In this document: in pieces, positions 33,950 through 45,297 of the stretch
How the letters are laid out: the number at the start of each line of letters is the position of its first letter
Position numbering within the stretch: the stretch's first letter is position 1
NCBI RefSeq assembly: GCF_964355755.1
Contig: NC_092674.1
Span: 14,701,001 to 14,765,000, forward strand
Length of the DNA stretch: 64,000 bases
Direction: 5' to 3'
Source of the DNA: Antedon mediterranea
Lineage: Eukaryota; Echinodermata; Crinoidea; Comatulida; Antedonidae
Notes under the pieces: generated by a model
Told to the model about the DNA's origin: nothing
Databases searched by the model: none
What the model saw: only the letters and a program-made list of their open reading frames with translations
Program-made: the position numbers and the translations under genes

Positions 33950-36900
33950 TGCAAATTATATGAAGGAAATTACATCTAATTGGAGAGTTAAATAAAAAAT
34001 GTCTTTAATATCATAACATGACATAAAAGGCATATTGCAGAATTATGCATATTGGTTTTTTAAGGTCTTAATGCAGACATCATGCAGCATGCAGTGCATA
34101 TCATTTGTTAGTTAACAACATATACAAATCTGTTTTGGAATGCTAAAACGTTTTTACCAGGTGAACTAAAGTTTACAATGTACAACATCAGTACATATTA
34201 TTTGTTAGTTGAACAAAAATGAATCTCATCATTATATTCATAGTGCCAAACGGTAGGAATTTTGTGACGACTAAGGTTATTTGTCATTGCAGAATGTACT
34301 GGGAAGAGCTACCATCAGTGGATGTGTACATGGAAGCGAGTGGTCTATAACCCAATTGTATTTCGAATGCGTAAAGGGTCTGTATCTGCTGTGTCGTGGT
34401 TGGTTAGAGGTGCCTTTATTTTGAATCTCATGGGATTTGTTTGCATGCATTGAAAAGGTTGTTGCATTGCAACTCGACTCGAACACAGAATTAAATCATT
34501 CTGTTAAAGACGCAGGCTTATTGGTACATGCTTAAATATTAGACCAATCAGAGGTTGCGTTAAATGTTGAGTAAATTAGCATCTCTTTTGGGACATTTTT
34601 TTATTTCAGTAATATCGATATTTATTACAAATGGTGAAGTTCTGATTTTCACTAAATATGGTAACATTATGCAATCCCAGAAACACTGACTGAACACATT
34701 GCATCTTAATTTAAGCTTAAATCTTCTGCTAGTCCAATGGCATGTTATCACAAATGAAATAGAAAGGTTTTCTGGTATCGTGTACTGTTGCCGTATTTAG
34801 TAAAACGAACAAAAGGTAAATTCATAATCTGTAAAAGCGTAATTTTTCTATACAAATTGATGCAGTAGGCCTACCATTTCCGATTGCCGACCATATACCT
34901 GTTGTTAGTGTTGCGATCAACTAAACTAAACCGCTTTGTTTTCAGTTTCTTATAGGCCTGATATCATAACAGTATTCTGACTACAACTATAAAAATACCA
35001 GTTAGATAATTGTTGTTAGATAGTTAGTTATTTGGCAACAGATTAAGAAGTGCTGATATGAACTAATTTCTAAATGTACTTACTATTTTCACATACAGTA
35101 ACATGAAACAGCATTGCTGGTAGTTTGGACCTGTGCAGAAGATTGCCTTTCTGACTTATGGTACTGGTACTTAACATCAACGTAACATACTGTGCACAAA
35201 CATAGGAAAAATACATGTATTTATTGCCAAACTTGAAATAGAAAGAGTTTTAAAACATCAACTAAATTCAAACGAAAATTAATATACGGTATAACAAATA
35301 AAACAATAGCCATCATTGTTTTTCTGCTTAATAACATTTAATCAACAAAACAGTTTGTCCTTTTGCTCTGAGCTCTCTTACCGAATGTTTGCTTTTTTCA
35401 CACCCCTACTAAGCAATTGTGTGTTGATAACTGACCATTAAGCCCATCGGCTCGCTTGATTCATTTAATGTCATTTAATTGAATGTCCAAGCTTCTTGTC
35501 TCGGATATTGTCGGAGGGAGATTAATCGATAATTTGTCGAGCTAAAATGAAACCTGCCGTTATATTCATACAAGTTAAACCCACTATACTTGCCGCCTTA
35601 TTTATATATTTAAAGCCACACGTCAATGAATAAGGCCAGATGGCTGCAGTCGCGTGCTCAAGTTAGTGTTTACCGACAGACCGACCGAAATTGGTAAACA
35701 TGTTTAAAAAATGTTGAAAATGTTTAAAAACATAAAATGTTTTAATTTACACGTGCGTAGCCTGTCACTTTTGACGTGCCCGTATAACGTAATTTCGAGT
35801 TGAAAAGTGAATCAAATATGATCATATTATTAAAGAAAGGTTGTAAAACAGAAATCGGGCAAAAAGAGTGCATATTAACATTTAACGCGCAGTGCGCGTG
35901 CACAAATTTGCGCATTCATTGCAATTTTTTAAACGCTTAAAATTGCCTGAAACGTACTTTTATTTCATCGAAAATAAATTTGAAAATTTTGAAAATTTTA
36001 AGCGCGCGTATGCATGCGTTACATGCTTGTGAAGATATGATTACAAACGTGATTTAGTTAAATCGTGCGTATAGACAGCGTAATTTTGGATTGTGCACCG
36101 TGAAAAGATAACCACATTGATTCCTAGCTATAAGGAATATACTGTGAAAAAAAAATTGACTTAGCTAGATGAAACTGATATATCAAGACAAGGCCATATA
36201 CAAATTAGTGTTTACCGACCGACCAACCAACCAACCGACCGACATAGTGAGCTGTAGAGTCGCGTTGCACGTGACTAATACATTATTATATATTGTATTT
36301 GAAAATGTCCGTATTTCATTAGTGTTTTTAGTACCACTAATTATTTAAGAATACGCCTGACGGACAGACCAACATAACCGATATAATTTCTAGTATTGAA
36401 GTAGAAAACAATAGATTCAACCGAAAAGCATTATACGGTCCATATTGACTACTGAATGCACAGTCACAAATCAGTATTTTCAACATTTATGATAGGTTTA
36501 TGACAACAACTTCCATTACTATAATATAAACATTATCATTGATTTTCATTTAATGAATGAATTAGCATTTTACTACAATAGTTTACAAGATAGCATTTTT
36601 TTTGTGAGATATTTACCCAAAAAATTTATAAATCCCGTACATATAAAAGCTCTAATTGTAACACAAATTTAAAATTTCTTTTTAAAACCACTTCCATTTA
36701 TAGATAGGGCAGTTTTTAAAAGTTTTCTGAAAAAATGCAAGCATATTCATTTAAATAAAAAAAATTTAATTTACCCAAAAAGTGAGACTATTTTACATAT
36801 ATTTTGTAAAATAATGACTCAAATAACATTTAATGACAATCAATGTGTAGTATGATTCATCAGCGTTACATTGAGCTTAATTCCAAAACAATTGATGCAT

Positions 36901-37140
36901 TTCATCAAATACTGTGCCATAAAATAAAGATATTGGTAAAATTGCGTGAAAAAATAGGTCATTGACCTCTGACCCGAAAGTGCATTACCAGAATCACTTA
37001 AAAATTGGATTTTCAGATGTATGTACCAATCAGATGTGACACCGAATCGATTGATTGAATGAATGATTATAATAATTGTTTGTGTATCTACTGTACTTCT
37101 AAATTGTTTATTATAAACTTATTTTTGTTAATCAACGTTG
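33950..37140. other. Long non-coding stretch, short repeats only
   Basis: AT-rich with no frame above 69 codons. A motif AGTGTTTACCGACNGACCGACC occurs at about 35665 and 36208; the latter expands to a CCGA/CCAA microsatellite. DR-like AGGTCATTGACCTCTGACC lies at 36956-36973. Nothing coding is supported. Confidence 0.45.
36214..36243. repeat. CCGA/CCAA tetranucleotide microsatellite
   Basis: CCGACCGACCAACCAACCAA followed by CCGACCGAC. Confidence 0.8.
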
Positions 37141-37227
37141 AAATTAGGACCCGAGTCGGATCAACGTCTACCCTACCTCATTATCAGTTTGAAGAGTGAT
37201 ACTTCGTGGTCGATATAGCTTTGTCGG

Positions 37228-37875
37228 TACAACGTCACTATTCAACGATGGAGATCAACCTTGAATTGTTAGACCCTCAACATTGTATCAACGTTAAAAA
37301 TAGTGACGTCATATCGACGATGGTAGATTGACCTTGAATTTTCAGACATCAACCTTGTATTAATTTCAACGTTGATGTCTGAAAATTCAAGGTCAATCTA
37401 CCATCATCGATTCGATGTCACTAAGAGTATTTTAAAAAAAGTAAACAATATTATGAAAGACCCCACTCATCCGTTACATTAATTACTATAACTTATAAAT
37501 AGATCAGGTAATAGGCTACGACCTCCAAGAGCAAATCTTTGTAGAACTAGAAAATCCTTTGTTGTAAAAAGCATTCATATTTTTAATTCTAATGTAAGAC
37601 GATAATGCAATTTTTAAATAGTTTTACATTTTTTTAATTTTTTTTTATTTTTAACTTTTTATCTTGTATTTTAATCTGTTATAATTCTGCACGTTTTAAA
37701 TTGTTGCAACATTTTTTATGTTTGTTTTTTATTGTTGTTTCAATCTACCAAACAAAGTGAATTTCCATTTTTATGGACAAATAAAATTTCTTGAATCTTG
37801 AATCTTAACGTTGATACAATGTTGAAAGTCTAACAATTCAAGGTTGATCTCCATCATCAATACAACGTCGACTAT
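37228..37875. mobile_element. Foldback-type element split by a retrotransposon tail
   Basis: An inner hairpin at 37319-37405 has long near-perfect arms (GATGGTAGATTGACCTTGAA through ACATCAAC, mirrored after a 17-nt loop). An outer pair is also inverted: GGAGATCAACCTTGAATTGT and ACATTGTATCAACGTT at 37250-37298 against their complements at 37806-37858. The sequence between the inner hairpin and the outer right arm is a non-LTR 3' end, so the foldback element was split by that insertion. Confidence 0.75.
37428..37806 (+). pseudogene. Non-LTR retrotransposon 3' end
   Basis: Frames read NNIMKDPTHPLH, SGNRLRPPRANL and RKSFVVKSIHIFN, the typical C-terminus of CR1/Jockey-type RT proteins. An AT-rich 3' end and TTGAATCTTGAATCT tail units follow. 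Severely 5'-truncated. Confidence 0.75.
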
Positions 37876-38142
37876 AATATTAACTCATGTACCGTAGTTA
37901 TCTCATTCACTTTAGCAGTCTGTGGTCAATCATCTTAGTCTGTATATTTTACATTATGGTTTGTTGGTCAAATAAATGAGAATAAAAATGAAAATAATTT
38001 TACGATAGTATTTTTGTTTATTGGTCGCTTGTTTACACCAAAGATTCTTTTTTCGCAATAAAATAAATTAATATACTGCCCTCTTTAGTTACATTCTAAC
38101 AATAGAGTTGCCATTTCTGTCATTTTATGCCTATTATATGTC

Positions 38143-38805
38143 GTACTGTCGCGGGTATAAGCCCACCCCCCTCGAACATGAAATCACGTCAAGTTTGGGG
38201 GGTGGGCTTATACCCGAGGATCCAAAAATGCAGATCGTCAAAAACAGCACATGTACACTGTGTATTCCACCATGCGAGCGAGCGCCCTCACGTGTACGAC
38301 ATTGCTTCTAAATACACGAGGTGTAGAGTGTGGGAAAATTAAGCTTATAGTTCGTCTAATTTATCGTAGAATATCTTATTTTAAACATCAATTTAACAAG
38401 AATTTATCAAGCAGAAAAGCAAGTATACAATATTCGTTAAATAGAAATGTACCAAAGAAATTTAATAAGCTTGTTTATGGCAGCCGATACCAAATAGTGG
38501 TTTTCCATTTTGGCGACTTGTAGCGTCGTGTGTAAAGCGATCTTCGACCGCGATGGAGTGTAAACAAAACAGGACCGCTAGGCCTCATATGGCCTAGCGT
38601 ATATTAGCCTAGTTTGGTTATGATCAAAGGTAGGTGTATTCGGTGTATGGACGTCGCCGAATACAAAATATTGTATTACGACACACACTGTAGATCTTCA
38701 AATTAATGGGTGGGCTTATACCCGAGTGCCTCATTTTTCAGGAAAATTAGTCAAAAGTCGGGGGTGGGCTTATACCCGAGTATGGGCTTAACCCCGCGTC
38801 AGTAC
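38143..38805. mobile_element. 663-bp element with GGGTATAAGCCCAC ends
   Basis: The left end is GTACTGTCGCGGGTATAAGC. The reverse complement of the right end begins GTACTGACGCGGGGTTAAGC. Subterminal GTGGGCTTATACCCGAG words recur near both ends. The design (reiterated TATAAG-CAC words near both ends) is like the TA-flanked 850-bp element at 5687, but the sequence differs. No target duplication and no transposase found. Confidence 0.65.
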
Positions 38806-39069
38806 GGTATATATATTAATATATTCGCATTATTTGGAGGCCCACGGCAATGCAGAGGCATTATTTAGCCGTTTTTAGCATAGGCCCCCTAATCTGGCAT
38901 AATTTTATGTTTTTTTAATTGAACAGCCAAAAAATTAATATACCAAAGAAAAATAATATTATGGTATGTATGTATATAAAATATGTATCATTATTTCGAT
39001 TAAATCAACGTTAAAAATGACAGAGTGAAGGGATTGCAACAAATTATGGAACGCCGTTTACGCAAGTTT

Positions 39070-39240
39070 AGGCGATGATAAAATTGCATCGATGTAATGA
39101 AAATCGCGTCGATGCAACGAAAATTGCGTCGATGTGATGAAAATTGTGTCGATAAATAAAATATCGATTTAATGAAAATTACGTCGATGTGATGAATATT
39201 GCCGCGATGAAAATTGCGTCAATGTAATGAAAATTGCGTT
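39070..39240 (+). repeat. Minisatellite, 18-20 bp unit
   Basis: About eight imperfect units of the type GTCGATGTAATGAAAATTGC. It directly precedes the retrotransposon fragment at 39245. Confidence 0.8.
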
Positions 39241-39244
39241 TAAG

Positions 39245-40432
39245 GTGCACTATAACTCACGGTCCTGAACTAGATTTAATAGTTGGAGTAGTATACAGAA
39301 ATCCTAATAACACAAGTGAAATGAATGAACAATTAAACAGTGTCTTACAAAGTCTTAATAATGACACAAAAGATATTATGATAATGGGTGACTTCAACTA
39401 CCCGTGATATCAATTGGATCACAATGCAAGCGGAATCTAGTAAATCTGATGCATTTCTAGATGTTATATTGAAAAACATAGGGTGCAACATGTAATCAAT
39501 CCAACTAGAAAAGATTCCTTACTTGACCTAGTCTTCACTTCAAATCCAGACATGATTGATAATGTAGAAGTACAAGAACATTTAGGAACAAGCGACCACT
39601 GTATGTTAACATGGGAAATTAACTACTTCATTGAACCCAAGTCATCAATAGAAAAACGCGACTACCAACGAGCAGACTATAACTTGATGAGAACCGGTTT
39701 TGACAACATTGACTGGCAAACAGAACTAAAAAATTGTACAACAGAAGAGATGTGGAAAAAAATGAATACTACACTCAACAACTTGATAACTGATCATGTG
39801 CCAATAAAACAAGCTAAAAGAAAGAAATCATGATGGCTTACAAAGAGAGCACTGAAATTTACAAAGAGGAAAAAACGAGCTTGGAGAAAATACCAAAACC
39901 AAATAAAAAGCACTACAAGAGAAAAGAAAAAAACAGAAAGAAGCAAACAGAAGTTAGGTACACAAATACATGTTTGAAAAGAAATTGGCCTATGTCCGCT
40001 CCAAACAGAAAAATAAATATGCTATTGGACCACTAAAGGAGGATACAGGAGAACAATTACCGGAAGTTCAAGAAACCGTGAATGCCTTAATAATTGTTTT
40101 GCTTCAGTATTTACAGAAGAGCAGGGCGAGATACCACAGATGAGTAGGCCTACAAAAGAGAAATAAATGAGAAGCTCTGTATTATTGACATCACAAAGGA
40201 ATGCGTCAAGATAAAGCTTGCACTAGACCCAACCAAGGCAGCAGGACCAGACGACGTATACCCGAGAATTCTAAAAGAACTGTCAAGCCAATTATGTCAT
40301 CCCCTAGCTTGCCTGTATAACCAATCCATATTTGAAAGCTACGTACCCGAAGACTGGCGCACAGCACGTCCAATATTCAAGAAGGGTTCACGGTCCAGGC
40401 CTGAAAATTATAGACCGATAAGCCTAACGTAT
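39245..40432 (+). pseudogene. Non-LTR retrotransposon: endonuclease and RT N-terminus
   Basis: The endonuclease C-terminal half is seen as LIVGVVYRNPNN, IMIMGDFNYP, DSLLDLVFTSNP and GTSDHCMLTWEI (active-site DFN and SDH motifs kept). Linker sequence with several stops follows, then the RT N-terminus: KAAGPDDVYPRILKEL, VPEDWRTARPIFKKGS and ENYRPISLT, where it stops abruptly at about 40432. CR1/Jockey-like by motif style. Both ends are missing, and there are at least three frameshifts. Confidence 0.82.
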
Positions 40433-41180
40433 CAGAAAAACCAAAAACAATTTTTTTTTCCTATACTTTTTTTCCGCAAAATTTGTAATGCACCCGGCAT
40501 ACCTGTATACTATATCACGCAAGCCATTAGTGGAGATATATAGTGTCATCCATCAGGCACCGGCGACAGAAATGGAAAAAAACACATTGTTTGCACCTCT
40601 TCTCCTCCTCTATACGCGCCTCGTGTGCACCAAACTGCCAGAGCAAAAAATAGTATGCAGCATGCCCATCATCAGCTAAACTTACACAACAGAGGACACT
40701 GGCCGGGCCGTGGCGATAATTTACCACCAAAATAGTAGCAGCAAGTAGTTCAAGCAGGGAAAAAGTTTTAAAATTGTATAATTAGGTGTTATTTTTTACA
40801 ACATAACCTACTAGGCTAGGCCTAGCCTAGTACTGCTAGGCCTAGCAGGCTCTCTTAGACTAGGTTAGAAGGTAGCCTAGGGCCATGCCTATTATTCAAG
40901 CATAGCCTAGCAGGCCCTTAGCCTAACTCTAACCAGGCGCGGATTTAGGCAGAGACTAAACAGGCTTTATTAGCACCCCAACCCTAATTGGGTTAAGAAC
41001 ATTGTATGAACATAGATTAAATACGCCGCTGGGTTAAGAAAATTATATGATCATAGATTAAATACGTTAAATACCTTGGCACCTCTATATGATAAGCTAC
41101 GTTTTTTGTAGTTTGTTTTTGGTTTTGGTACTATTAAATTTGGCTTAGTTCTAATAATATAGTAATTGTTTTTGATATTG
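40433..41180. other. No gene seen; AGGCCTA-rich tract
   Basis: 40795-40930 is dense in CTAGGCCTAG words. 40976-41075 contains a short direct repeat (GGGTTAAGAA, ATAGATTAAATACG). The frame 40488-40679 shows no domain. Confidence 0.4.
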
Positions 41181-41183
41181 AAC

Positions 41184-42660
41184 TTATTTAATAAATATAT
41201 GGAGATGCAAGGTTGTTCTATATCTTAAACATAATAATAGCTTCATATATAATCTTTCATCTAAGTTCATCCAATTTAGACTTTTTAGAGCTTGAGTACT
41301 AGAGTCGGTTTGAGATTTGTTTGTTATAACTTTTGCTGCGCGATTTTGAAGAACTTGTAGTGTCTTACTTTGAGCTATATTTGAACGTCCCCAAACAACA
41401 TGGCAATACTCAAGATGAGAAGCCATAAGTGATTTGTATAGTTTGAATTTAATTTCTTTTGGAAATATATTATTAGTCTTTTTTGAGTAGTACAAGCTCT
41501 GCAAAGCCTTAGATTTTACATTATCGATTTGTGAGCACCAAGAAAGATTATTATCTAATGTCACACCAAGGTGTTTACATTTATTTACACGAGAGATTTG
41601 TTCTCCATCTATGTTAATGTTGACTTGTAATTCAGATACTTACTAACCTCTGTCTCATTCCAATTAACATAAATTCTGTTTTTTTAACATTTAGGCTAAG
41701 TTTGTTGCATATGAGCCATCTTTTATTAACATAAAGGAGAAATATTAATGATCCTAGGATACCCCTGAGGGATTCCACATATACTGTGACTTTCATCAGA
41801 AAAATCTCCATTTACATTGGTTATATGTACTCGATTATGCAGGTAGTTTCCAAACAACTTAATAAAATTTGAATGAAAATTGAAAGATCGAAAGCCTTTT
41901 TCAAGTCTATCATTACTAGCCCAATGTAATTTCCTGTGTCAATGGCTTCTAGCCAGGCCTCTGTGATATTAAGCAATGCAGGCGTAGTTGAGCAGCCTGG
42001 TCTAAACCCATATACATAGCATTTTGTTTAGATTTAGGAAATCATAAAATTGTTCAAATACAACTTTTTCAAGAACTTTTGATAATATTGGGAGAATAGA
42101 AATTGGCCTATAGTTATTACATTCTTTTTTATTTCCACCTTTAGGAAGAGAGCAGATCTTGGCCCTCTTCCATTGTTTTGGAAAACTTAAATTTAAAAAA
42201 AATAAATTACGGTAATTACATATGTCATTGGGTAAACAATTTCATCGATAGCAATTTTTAGTAGATTAGCTTGTATTTCAGTTCCAGTAGCTTTTTTGAT
42301 GAAAGTGAGTTAAGAAGTTTATGTATGTCTTTTGTTTATTAATATTTAAAAGTTAATTTGTTGTCAGTATTATTTACATCATTAGCAAAGTTAGAGAGTT
42401 GATGAGTAGATTAAATACTTTGAGCTAATGTTGGACCCACATTGGCAAAATACTTATTTAATACATTTGCAATATCTTTAGAATTAGTTACTTTATCATT
42501 TTCTTCATCATTTGTGGTTTTAATACTGGTTATATTCATGCTATTAGTTTTGCCAGGAATAATTAATTTAATATTTTCCCATATCTTTTTCTGATCTTAT
42601 CTTATCTTAGTATTGAGTTGTTCAGAAAAACAGTTCTTACTTTTTCGAAGTTCATAATTA
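41184..42660 (-). pseudogene. Non-LTR reverse transcriptase, minus strand
   Basis: Read downward: NYRPISILPILSKVLEKVVF (about 42120-42060), KLFGNYLHNRVHITNVNGDF, SICGIPQGY (the GxPQG box of RT), then after decayed sequence GVTLDNNLSWCSQIDNVKSK and SHLEYCHVVWGRSNI at 41564-41184. This is the RT palm through thumb of a Jockey-type element. Stops are frequent; only the last 126 residues are open. It may be the same family as the fragment at 39245, facing it. Confidence 0.8.
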
Positions 42661-42959
42661 ATTCTCGGAGTGCCGTTTTATAGTTACATAATTGATTTTA
42701 GATCCCTCTCAAATGGTTGAAATAACAGTTGTTTTCTTGACACAAAATACGAAATATACATTTTCACAAATCACTAGATTTATGATGCAAAGTCAGAAAT
42801 TGCATGATGTCACTTTTATTGTTACTCCCGGGAGATCGCTTGTAGCAGTTGTTGTAAAACTTTGATAGATGATAAGCACTTGTTGGTTATCCGCCTCAAG
42901 CGGATAACCTTTGTTATTGTAGTGTTACTTTTTTTTTTTATTATTCTTCTTTCTTTCTC

Positions 42960-43560
42960 AGATTTTGTGTACGCGTTTTCTCTTGAACGTGTTAACATAA
43001 CATTTTGTAACTTGGTCAACATATAGACAATTAACTGAAGATGTACTGCGAAGCTTTTGAACAATGTCAGATCCGCGTAGCGTAAGTTACGCGCGATTTT
43101 CTGAAAATCTTAAATCGGTCATAACTTCGAAACCGATAAATATTTTTTAACGAAATTTTCAGCCACGTTTTCTTCACATCAATGTCTAACTTTTGGAATG
43201 TTTAACAAATTTTTGGAGATTAGAAAGTTTTCGCGTAAATTGCGTTTGAAATATTTTACTCTTCTTATTTTGTGCACGCTGTTTCTCTTCAACGTGTAAA
43301 CATAATATGTTGTAACTTGTTCAGCATTTAGACATTTTACTGAAGTTGTCCAGCCAAGCTTTTTGACGATGTCAGAGCCGCGTAGCGTAAGGTACGCGTG
43401 ATTTTCTGAAAATCTTAAATTGGTTATAACTTCGAAACAAATGAATATTTTTTAACGTCATTTTCAGCCACGTTTGCTTCACATCAATAGTTAACTTTTT
43501 TAACGCTACCGCAATTTGTAACATTAGAAAGTGCGCGCGTAAATGGCGTTTGGAATTTTA
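42960..43560. repeat. Two tandem units of about 304 bp
   Basis: Both units share TTTCTCTTCAACGTGT-like, GACGATGTCAGAGCCGCGTA-like, TTTTCTGAAAATCTTAAAT, ATAACTTCGAAAC and TTTTCAGCCACGTTT in order, with clear divergence. The GC-rich word CCGCGTAGCGTAA is conserved in both. Confidence 0.8.
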
Positions 43561-44261
43561 AAATGCTTCAAATCAATTTCTGATTAAATTAGAGCACGAT
43601 TCAGGTCATTTTAAGCGTTTAAAATATTACCACTGGTGCGCACATTTTTACGCGCGCACGGCGCAGGGAACGCGTATGAGCATTTCTTTTACACTATTTG
43701 TGTTTTTAAATCTTCGGTTAACAATTTTACGTTATTTTATTCACTTTTCAACTTGAAATGGCGTTCTACGAGCACGTTAAACATGACAGGTTGAGCACGA
43801 AAACGTCAACAAATTGTGAAAATGTTGCAAAATATGTCTACTTTTAAAAATGAAACAGTTCATCAGAATGCAAGGTTACCCCCATTTTTTATTTTAATTT
43901 CTTGCAGTGTATGAATCATAGGTCTGATTTATTATAGTGTTGAATGCTAAAACGTGTTTGATGGCTACATTATTTGCATATTAAATATAATTTTTGAAAT
44001 ATTTATCATCAAACAAACATAAACTTATTCAAAGAGCAAAACAATAAACATAACATTTATCTTTTTTCTTTACATGTTAATATATAAAACTTGAAAGTAT
44101 GTACTTTCATAAAATATCAGCGTTTCAAATTTTTGAAGATTTCATCATAGTAAAATTTATGATTTAAGTTTGATATGTAATAATCAACTTGCATCGAGGG
44201 GGTTCACGACATACCGAATGAACGAGGACTCTTTCTTCGGATTTTCGTCAGCAGGTGGTCA

Positions 44262-44333
44262 TATGGCTCGATGTGTAATGCAACCGACTTTGATATCAGA
44301 GGTACCGGGTTCGAGTCCCGTCACGGGAAAACA
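44262..44333 (+). other. tRNA-like sequence, probably SINE-derived
   Basis: ATGGCTCGATGTGTAATGC resembles a loose A box and GGTTCGAGTCCC is an exact B box with a pairing T arm (CGGG and CCCG). There is no proper anticodon stem, so no functional tRNA. Confidence 0.45.
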
Positions 44334-44811
44334 ATTAATTAAAAAGGTTTAGTTGGTTATTACACTGAGAGGGCAGTTTTAATTTTGAATAGCCTACTTT
44401 TTTTGGAAAAGTCATAACTTGGAAGTACTTGAATACGCAAGATACGCTTTGTTGCTGGCGGATAACCAAACTCGTCCTCAAGTGACGAGTTTAAGTTCTA
44501 GTTTATATTCATGATGTACTGTATTGTAAGGAGAATATGCAAAGACATATTCTTCTTATTTTTAAAGGCAAAAAAGGTGTTTGGTGAAAGGATTTATCTT
44601 TTCAAGTGTCATAGTGACCCAGCATTGAAAATACTACAGTATTATGATGATAATAAAAATAATGATGATTTTTGCTTCTTATACATACAGTGGATTTTAC
44701 TGAAACCAATGAAAACAAAAAAGCCAGAAGACAAAGAAAACTACAATTTAAAAATGTGAATTTTTTAAGCTGCCTTAAAATTAACAATTGCCTGATTATA
44801 AACACAAATAT

Positions 44812-44945
44812 ATAAGTATTCCAGAAAGGAAGACAGGAGGACCAAGAAAAAGATACTGTAATGATTTGAGCAGATGAATAGAACGAGCAAATACAACTAG
44901 AACACACCTCTGGAATATTTTGGATGAATGTACTAGCCATAGCTC
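44812..44945 (+). pseudogene. Short retroelement C-terminal relic
   Basis: GGPRKRYCNDLSR, IERANTTRTHLWNIL and DECTSHSSTQ resemble the tail of RTE/R2-like retrotransposon proteins (GRPRKRW then W-x-A). Only about 45 residues remain, with one stop. Confidence 0.4.
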
Positions 44946-44949
44946 AACA

Positions 44950-45297
44950 CAATAAACAATAAATTTCAACTGTGAGGATACAACCACACACTGTTCCTTA
45001 ATTAACTGTTACAATTATTGATGATGGGAAAATATTAAAACAACCATTGTACAGGAAGCGTACACGTTTCGAAACCCATCACCATCGTTTACAGTAGAAC
45101 AGTTAAATTGTGTGAAAGAAACACTAAATTACCATAAATATGCATCATGAATAGAGGCGACATCTTGTACAATCTTTCCACGATTTACAACAATCTGCTA
45201 AAGCCCTAGCCATTCTGCCGATTATCAAGAACTGTAGTACATCACATCGCAATGAATTTGTAATAATTAACGACGTAAGCGTCCGCGTCTGTCGCTT
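44950..45297. other. No gene seen
   Basis: Sequence downstream (on the minus strand) of the Gypsy pol. It would be where a 3' LTR lies, but no second copy of any part was found upstream of the pol, so an LTR cannot be shown. Confidence 0.4.

Larger units (their letters stand above)
42883..44471. mobile_element. Element bounded by inverted TTGGTTATCCGCC
   Basis: TTGGTTATCCGCC at 42883-42895 and its exact complement at 44459-44471. The left end also forms a perfect hairpin (GGTTATCCGC, loop CTCAA, GCGGATAACC; 42885-42909). Beyond the right end, AAACTCGT and ACGAGTTT form another. Inside are a 300-bp tandem repeat and a tRNA-like stretch. No protein gene. Confidence 0.5.
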
